Origin: Paenibacillus sp. IHBB 10380
GTDB lineage: Bacteria > Bacillota > Bacilli > Paenibacillales > Paenibacillaceae
DNA: 64,000 nt
Direction of reading: 5' to 3'
NCBI RefSeq assembly: GCF_000949425.1
Contig: NZ_CP010976.1
Span: 1,612,001 to 1,676,000, forward strand
The notes below the pieces were generated by a model. It was not told the DNA's origin. It did not search any database and saw only the letters and a program-made list of their open reading frames with translations. The first letter of the stretch is position 1, and every line of letters begins with the position of its first letter. Made by a program: the position numbers and the translations under genes. Positions 54,201 through 63,200 of this stretch are shown here, piece by piece.

Positions 54201-57200
54201 TGGGAGAAAGCTTGCCGGAATATATGATTCCGTCGTACTTCGTGCGTATGGAGCAGCTGCCGCTGACGCCAAACGGGAAGGTGGACCGCAAGGCGCTGCC
54301 AGCACCGGAAGGAACAGTACACACGGGTATGGAGTACGTCGCGCCACGAAACGACGTGGAGGCAAAGCTGGCGGACATCTGGTCGGAAGTGCTCGGTCTG
54401 GAGCGCATAGGGGTCCGGGACAACTTCTTCGAGCTGGGGGGACACTCGCTGAAAGCGATGATGCTGGTCTCGCGGATTCACCAGGAGCTGCAGGTGGAGA
54501 TGCCGCTGCGCGAAGTGTTCGGGAACGCGACGATCGAAGCGATGGCAGGCTACTTACAAGAAGCGGAAAAGACAACGTATACTCCGATAGAGAGGGTGGA
54601 AGCGAGAGCGTTTTATCCGGTGTCGCCCGCACAAAAACGGGTATATGTGGTCCAGCAGTTGGAAGGAGCAGGAGTCAGCTATAATATGCCAACGGTGCTG
54701 AAGCTGGAAGGAAAGCTGGACCGGGGACGTCTGGGTGAGGCCTTGCAAACGGTGGTGAACCGGAACGAGGCATTGCGCACGTCCTTTGACATGGCTGACG
54801 GGGGACTGGTGCAGCGGGTACACGCGGAAGTAGAACTGGCCGTAGCGTATGAAGAAACGAGCGTTGAGGAAATCGAGCGTCTGATCGAAACGTTCATCCG
54901 TCCGTTTGATTTGAGTCAAGCACCGTTACTCCGGGCAGGAATCATACAGCTAGGGAAAGAAGAGCATGTACTGGTGGTGGACATGCACCATATCATTTCC
55001 GACGGGGGATCGATCAACCTCTTCATGCAGGAGTTCATGCAGGCGTATGAAGGAAGAGAGCTTGGGAAGCGAGGAATCCAGTACAAAGATTATGCGGTAT
55101 GGCAGCAGGAGCGAATCCGCAAGGGAGACATCGAGAAGCAGGAGCAGTACTGGCTGGAATCATTCGCAGGAGAAGTGCCTGTGCTGGAGTTGCCAACGGA
55201 TTATCCTCGTCTGGGGCTGCAGCAGTTTGAAGGTGCCAGCGTAGGATGCGAGCTGGGAGAGGAGTACAGCCAGAAGCTGGCGAAGCTGTCGCTTGAGAGA
55301 GGAGCGACGCTGTATATGACCCTATTGGCGGCGTATACCGTGCTGCTGTCGAAATATACAGGGCAAGAAGACATCGTGGTGGGAACGCCGATTGCGGGAA
55401 GAGGGCACGCCGACCTCGGTGAAGTGATGGGGATGTTCGTAAATACGTTGGCGCTGAGGAATCGCCCGCAAGGGGAGAAAACGTTCGTATCGTACCTGGA
55501 GGACGTGAAAACGCAGGTGCTGCAGGCGTATGAGAACCAGGAGTATCCGCTGGAGGAGTTGGTGGAGAAGCTGGGTGTACGGAGAGATTTGAGCCGGAAT
55601 CCGCTGTTTGATACGTTGTTCGCGCTGCAAAATGTGGAGATGAAGGAGTTCGCTCTGGAAGGGCTGAAGGTAAGTCCGTACGGTTATGAAGGAAAGATTG
55701 CGAAATTTGATGTGAGCGTGCAGGCCGTCGAAGGGGAAGGAAAGCTCTACTTCCATGTGGAGTACGGAAGCCGGTTGTTCCGCCAAGAAACGATGGAGAG
55801 ATGGAGCAACCATTGGCTGAGGTTGTTAGAGCAGGTATCGGATCAGCCGGAGATTAAGCTGTCTGACATTGAACTGCTAACAGAAGAGGAACGGGAGCAG
55901 GTGTTGGTGTCGTTCAACGAAACGGAGGCGCCGTACCCAAGGGAGAAGACGATTAGCGAACTGTTCGAGGAACAGGCGGAGAAAACTCCTGGGCAAGTGG
56001 CAGTGGTGTACGAAGGGCAGGAATGGACGTACGAAGAGCTGAATGCCAGATCGAACCAAGTGGCGCGTGTGCTGCGCAAGCACGGGGTAGGGGCCGAGAC
56101 GATCGTGGGCATCATGGTGGAACGTTCGCTGGAGATGATGGCAGGGATCTTGGGCATCCTGAAGGCAGGAGGAGCGTATTTGCCGATTGACCCGGACTAT
56201 CCGGCAGAGCGGATTGCGTACATGTTGGAGGATAGCGGGACGAAGGTGCTGCTGACGCAGAAGCGGCTGACGGATCGAGTGGCGTTTGACGGAAGCATCG
56301 TGGCGTTGGATGAGGCGGGCGTATATGCAGAGGAATATCGCGGGAATATCGCGGGCGATCATACGGCTGCTAGTTTGGCGTACGTGATTTATACGTCGGG
56401 GTCCACCGGGAAGCCGAAAGGGGTATTGGTGGAGCAACGGAACGTCGTTCGTTTGGTGAAAAACACGAATTACGTGGAGTTTGGCGAGGGAGATCGTATC
56501 CTCCAAACGGGAGCGCTGGTGTTCGATGCGTCTACGTTTGAAATTTGGGGTGCGCTGCTCAACGGTTTGCGGCTGTACTTGAGCGCCGAGCACCGTATCT
56601 TGGATCCTCTGCATCTGGGTCAGAGCATTGAGCAATATGGAATCACGACGATGTGGCTGACCGCGTCGTTGTTTAATCAAGTGGTGCAAGAGCGGATCGA
56701 AACGTTTAGCGGTCTGAAGACGTTGATTGTAGGAGGAGAAGCATTATCTGTCGAGCATGTGAACCGGGTAAGAGAAGCGCACGGGGAACTGAAGATCGTG
56801 AACGGATATGGACCGACAGAAAATACAACTTTCTCGGCTTCCTATGTGATCGATGGAGAGCAAGAGGGAACGATTCCGATCGGCAAAGCGATTAACCATT
56901 CTAAGGTCTATGTGCTGGGCGGAGTAAACCGGTTGCAGCCTATCGGAGTGGCAGGAGAGCTGTGCGTGGCCGGAGACGGGTTGGCACGAGGATACTTGAA
57001 CCGTCCGGAGCTGACGAAGGAGAAGTTTGTGGAGAACCCGTTTGTGCCTGGAGAGCGGATGTACCGAACGGGGGACTTGGCAAGATGGCTGCCGGACGGG
57101 AACCTGGAGTACTTGGGTCGGATCGATGAGCAGGTGAAGATCCGCGGCTTCCGAATTGAACCAGACGAGGTGCGCCAGCAGCTCATGAAGCATGAAGCAG

Positions 57201-60200
57201 TGAAAGACGCGGTCGTCGTGGCCCGGAAGGAAGAAGAAGGCCAAGCGTACTTGTGCGCGTACGTGGTAACGGAAGAGGAACTGCCGGTGTCGGCATGGCG
57301 CAAGCACATGGGAGAAAGCTTGCCGGAGTATATGATTCCGTCTTACTTCGTACGTGTGGAGCAATTGCCGCTGACGCCAAACGGGAAGGTGGACCGCAAG
57401 GCGCTACCAGCACCGGAAGGGGCGGTACACACGGGCTTGGAGTACGTCGCGCCGCGAAACGACATGGAGGCGAAGCTGGCGAACGTCTGGTCGGAGGTGC
57501 TCGGTTTAGAGCGCATAGGGGTCCGGGACAACTTCTTTGAGTTGGGAGGAGACTCGATCAAGGCGATTCAAATCAGCGCTCGTTTGCATAAACAACAGTT
57601 GAAGCTGGAGATCGCGAACTTGTTCCTGCATCCGACAATTGAAGACGTGAGTCTGTATGTACGGCAGGTGGAAATGAGCATCGATCAAGGTCAAGTGAAG
57701 GGGCAGGTAGAGCTCACCCCGATTCAGCGATGGTTTTTCGAACAAGACTTCCAAGCGAAGCATCATTGGAACCAGTCGGTGATGGTATATAGGCAAGAGG
57801 GCTTCAACAGCGAGGCACTGAGGGAGGTCTTGCAGGAACTGGTGGCCCACCATGATGCGCTGCGAATGAGGTATGAGGGTGAAGGAGAAAGCGTCCTTCA
57901 AGTTAACGAAGGGATCGAAGGGAACAGAATCGAGCTAAGCGTAGTAGAGATCGTCGGGGATGAAGAGGAAGTGGCAAGGCGGATTGAGGCGGAATCGGAG
58001 CTCCTTCAAAGCAGCCTGAACCTAGAGTCGGGACCGCTGATGAGAGCTGGATTATTCAAGACCGGCAAAGGGGACCACTTGCTGCTGGCGGTCCATCATC
58101 TGGTGATCGACGGAGTCTCATGGAGAATCCTGTTCGAAGATTTGGCGATCGGGTATGAACAGAAGCTGGCGAATGAGGAAGTGAACTTGCCGGAGAAGAC
58201 GAACTCGTACCAACAGTGGTCAAAGGAACTGAAAGAGTATGCAAACAGCAGGAAGTTGCTAAAGGAGAAGCCGTATTGGAAAGCGGTGGAAGAGGCGGAG
58301 ATTGCAAGACTGCCGAAGGACATGGAGGCTGAGGCACAAGGGAATACATGGGGAGAGAGCCGGATCGAAATCGTGGAGTTCACGGAAGAAGAGACGGAGA
58401 AGCTGCTGAGAAACGTGCACCAAGCGTACCATACGGAGATGAATGACATCCTGCTGACAGGACTGACACTGGCCGTGGAAGAGTGGACGGGAGAAGAACG
58501 AGTAGGGCTGACGCTGGAAGGACACGGAAGGGAAGAGGTCATCAAGGGAGTGAACGTGAGCCGGACGGTAGGTTGGTTTACGAGCATGTACCCGGTGGTG
58601 TTGGAAATCAAGGGAAGGGAAGAACTCGGCAATCAAATCAAGCAGGCGAAAGAAACGCTGAGAAGGATACCGAATAAGGGGATTGGGTACGGGATTCTGA
58701 AATACGTGACGGAGAAGGAAAGAACCCAGGACCTGGAATTCAAACAAAGACCGGAGATTAGCTTCAACTACTTGGGGCAGTTTGACGCAGAGATGGGAAG
58801 CGGTGTATTTGAAGGCTCTGGGATGCCGATGGGAAGCGCATTTCATCGAGATTCAGAACGAACATACAAGCTGGACGTGAGCGGCGCCATTGTGGGAGGC
58901 AAGCTGCAGATGAGCATCCAGTATCCGGGAAGAGAGTACCGGGAAGAGACGATCAAGGGATTGCTGGAGAGCTATCGAGATCACCTGTGCCGGATCATCG
59001 AGCATTGTGTGCAAAAAGAGGATGCTGAGAGAACTCCTAGCGATTTTAGTGCGAAAGCATTAAATCTGGAGAGTCTGGAAGTAATTTTGTCCAAGCTGGA
59101 GAAAATACGAGACAGGAACGAGGTAGAAGACGTATATACGCTGTCCTCAATGCAAGAAGGAATGCTGTTTCATGCCCTAGCGGAAAGAGGCAGAAGCGAT
59201 TATTTTGTCCAATTGAGCTTATCGGTCAAGGGTCGGCTTGAAATAGAAGCTTTGACTACGAGTTTCCAGCGGATGGTTGAGAAATATTCGATCTTAAGAA
59301 CGAACTTTTTGTATGAAAAAATAGACCAGCCCTACCAAGTCGTATGGAAAACGAGAAAGGCGAATGTGTATTACGAGGACATCAGGGAGCTTGCAGAGGA
59401 AGAGAAGGAAGCCCGTTTGCAACAGTATGAGAACGGGGAGAAGGAAAAGGGATTCGATCTTAGCAAGGATCTGCTGATGAAGCTGTCGGTGATCCAGACG
59501 GGGGAGGAAACGTACAAAGTCATCTGGAGCTACCATCACATCATCATGGATGGCTGGTGCACGGGGATCGTTCTGGGAGATTTGTTCAAGTATTACGTTC
59601 AATTGAAAAGCGGTCAGCGTGTGGAGTTGGAAAAATCGTATCCGTACAGCGATTACATCCAGTGGCTGGAGGAGCAGGATCAAGAAGAGGCGCTGGAGTA
59701 CTGGGAGAACTACTTGAGAGGGTACGAGCAACAGGCAAGCGTACCGGCGCAGCGGAAAGGCGAAGGAAACGGAGAGTATCGGCAAGAGGAAGTGATCGTC
59801 ACTGTAGGGGAGAAGGAGAGCGGTCAATTGAACAGGCTCGCCCAAAAATACCAAGTGACGATCAACACGATGGTCCAGGCGATCTGGGGGACTTTGCTGC
59901 AAAGGTACAACCAAGCGAGCGACGTGGTGTTCGGTTCGGTGGTCTCGGGAAGACCTGCGGAAATTGAAGGCGTGGAGAAGATGGTGGGGTTATTCGTGAA
60001 CACGATTCCCATTCGAGTGTACGCAGAGCCGACGGAGCGATTTGCAGACCTGGTGCAAGGGATGCAGCACAGAGCGCTAGCCTCGGAGAAATACGACTAC
60101 GTATCGTTAGCGGATGTGCAGGCGAGGAGCCAGGTGAAGCAAGGGTTGCTGGATCACATCATGACGTTCCAAAACTTCCCTATAGGTGAAGAGCTGAAGA

Positions 60201-63200
60201 ATCAAACGGACGGGGAAGGGTTAGGCTTTGAGATAGAGGGAGTCGAAGCGTTCGAGCAGACGAACTATGACTTTAACATCACGGTCATTCCGGGGAAACA
60301 GCTGACGTTTAAAATGAATTACAATGCAAAGGCGCACGATCAGGAGTTTATCCGGAGAATTGGGCAGCATGTGGAGAGAATTATCCAGCAGGTAGTGAAG
60401 CATCCGGAGCTGCGGATTCAAGAGCTTGATATCGTAACAGAAGAGGAACGGGAGCAGGTATTGGTGTCGTTCAACAAGACGGAGGCGCCATACCCGAGGG
60501 AGAAGACGATTAGCGAGCTGTTCGAGGAACAGGTGGAGAAGACTCCAGGGCAAGTGGCAGTGGTGTACGAAGGGCAGGAGTGGACGTACGAAGAGCTGAA
60601 TGCCAGATCGAACCAAGTGGCACGTGTGCTGCGCAAGCACGGAGTAGGGGCCGAGACGATCGTGGGCATCCTGGTGGAACGCTCGCTGGAGATGATGGCC
60701 GGTATCTTGGGTATCCTGAAGGCAGGAGGGGCGTATTTGCCGATTGACCCGAGCTATCCGGTGGAGCGGATCGCGTACATGCTGGAGGATAGCGGGACGA
60801 AAGTGCTGCTGACTCAGCGTCATTTGACGGAAAGGTCTAGTATTGAGCAGAAAGTTTTATTATTGGATGAATGCGTTGATACAGAAGAGAGAAATAACCT
60901 GGATACGATCATTGGCCCACACAACCTAGCTTATATTATGTACACTTCGGGTTCTACCGGAAAGCCGAAAGGCGTTCTCATTGAGCATCAAAGCGTCGTG
61001 AATTTATGCATCTGGTTTGGCCATACCTATAACTTGGATGAGCATCAGCGTATTCTGCAAAACACGAGCATCTCTTTCGATGTTTCAGTAGAAGAAATGT
61101 TTGCTACCCTTCTGCATGGGGGGAGTCTCTATCTTACATCGGACAAGGAATCGTATCATCGGGAAAAATTCCGGGCTTTTATCCGTGAAAACAACATTCA
61201 CATCGTACAGTTGGTTCCCTCGACTATACAGGAATTTATCCTGAATGGGGAAAAATTGGAGAGTATACGAGTCTTGATTTGCGGTGGGGAAGCGTTACCA
61301 CCATCGATAAAACAAGCGGTTGTGGAACTGGGTTATAATTTATACAATTGCTACGGTCCGACAGAAACAACGGTTGACGCCATTACATCCCGTTGCGCGG
61401 ACACGAAGTCTGTTGTTATTGGTAGTCCGATTGCTAATACACGGGTATATATTACAAATTCCTATGGACAGCTCCAACCGATTGGCGTATCCGGAGAGCT
61501 CTGCATAGCTGGGGATGGGGTGGCAAGAGGATATTTTAATCGGCCTGAATTAACTGCCGAAAAATTTGTCGCCAGTTCCTTTATACCTGGAGAAAGAATG
61601 TATAAAACAGGGGATTTGGCCAAATGGCTCCCGGATGGTCATATCGAATACGTCGGACGAATCGATCAACAGGTGAAAATCCGCGGTTACCGCATCGAAA
61701 TCGGTGAAATCGAGGACGTTTTGCTAACCCATCAAGCTGTGAAAGATGCGGTAGTAACTGCTCGTCAAGGTCAGCATGGGGATACTTACTTGTGTGCTTA
61801 TGTGGTGGCAGTGTCGGAGCTAGATATACAGAAACTAAGAGCGCATCTACGGGATCAACTACCTAGTTACATGGTACCATCCTTTTTTATCCAGATCCCT
61901 AGTGTACCGACGACGGAGAACGGAAAAGTTGATAAAATGCGGTTGCCTCATCCTAATGAGGCAAGCTTGGTAAGCAACGAGTACGTCGCTCCAGCCAATG
62001 CGATTGAGGATGGGTTATGTGATATTTGGAAAAATCTTCTCGGTTTGGATCAGGTGAGCGTGACCGAATCATTTACTGATATAGGTGGACATTCATTGCA
62101 TATGATGAGAATGCTCTCTTATATTCATCAGGAGTTCCAAGTAGACATTTCCATTAGGGACCTTTTTGTTTACAACACGATCCGTACTTTGGCTCAGTAT
62201 ATCTCCTCTGCCGAAGTGCGCCTGTATGAAGCTATACCGATAGTGGAATCGCGTGACCTTTACCCTGTTTCGTCGGCGCAGAAAAGGATATATCTTCTGG
62301 AGAAACTGAGTGGCGCGAATTACAATATGTCCGGAGTGTTCCTAGTTGAAGGAGCACTGGATGTCAAATGCCTTGAAAACGCATTGAAGCATTTAATCCG
62401 GCGGCATGATATTCTTCGCACAGCGTTTGTTTGGGGCGATGGCGAACCTATGCAACGCATTGAGGATGAGGTGTCGTTTGAGCTCCATTATCAAGAGGTA
62501 ACGGAAGTACAAATACCGGAATTGATGGCTAGATTCGCCCGGCCGTTCGATCTGATGGACCCTCCATTGTTACGAGTCGGTTTGCTAAAACTGGGGGAAC
62601 AGCGGTATGCGTTGCTGTTTGATATGCATCATATTGTTTTTGACGGGATATCCATGTCAATATTTATTAATGAGCTTGGGAAGCTTTACGCAGGCGAGGA
62701 ACTTGAGCGTTCTTGGATTCAGTACAAAGATTACGCGGTATGGCAGCAAGCAGGGCTTCGCGGGGATTCGTTAAAACGGCAGGAAGCCTACTGGCTTAAT
62801 GTTTTTAAGGATGTTCCGCCTGTTCTGATGCTCCCGACAGATAAGCCAAGGTTTGCATCCCAGCGGTTTGAGGGGAGCTCTTTGATCTTTAAGGCTGACA
62901 AAGAGATCGCGGAACCGTTGTATCGGCTGGCGGCAGAAACTGAAACGACTTTGTATATGGTTTTACTGGCAGCATATAATGTGTTGTTGTCGAAATATAC
63001 GGGTCAAGACGATATTGTTGTCGGATCGGCTTTTGCAGGAAGATCCCATGCAGAGCTAGAAGGACTGATCGGCATGTTCGTTAACACTGTTGCGCTGCGG
63101 AATCGTCCAGAAGGCCGCAAAGGGTTTCGATTGTTTTTAGGCGAAGTTAAGGAATGTGTACTCATGGCTTACGAAAATCAAGATTATCCTTTCGAGGAAT

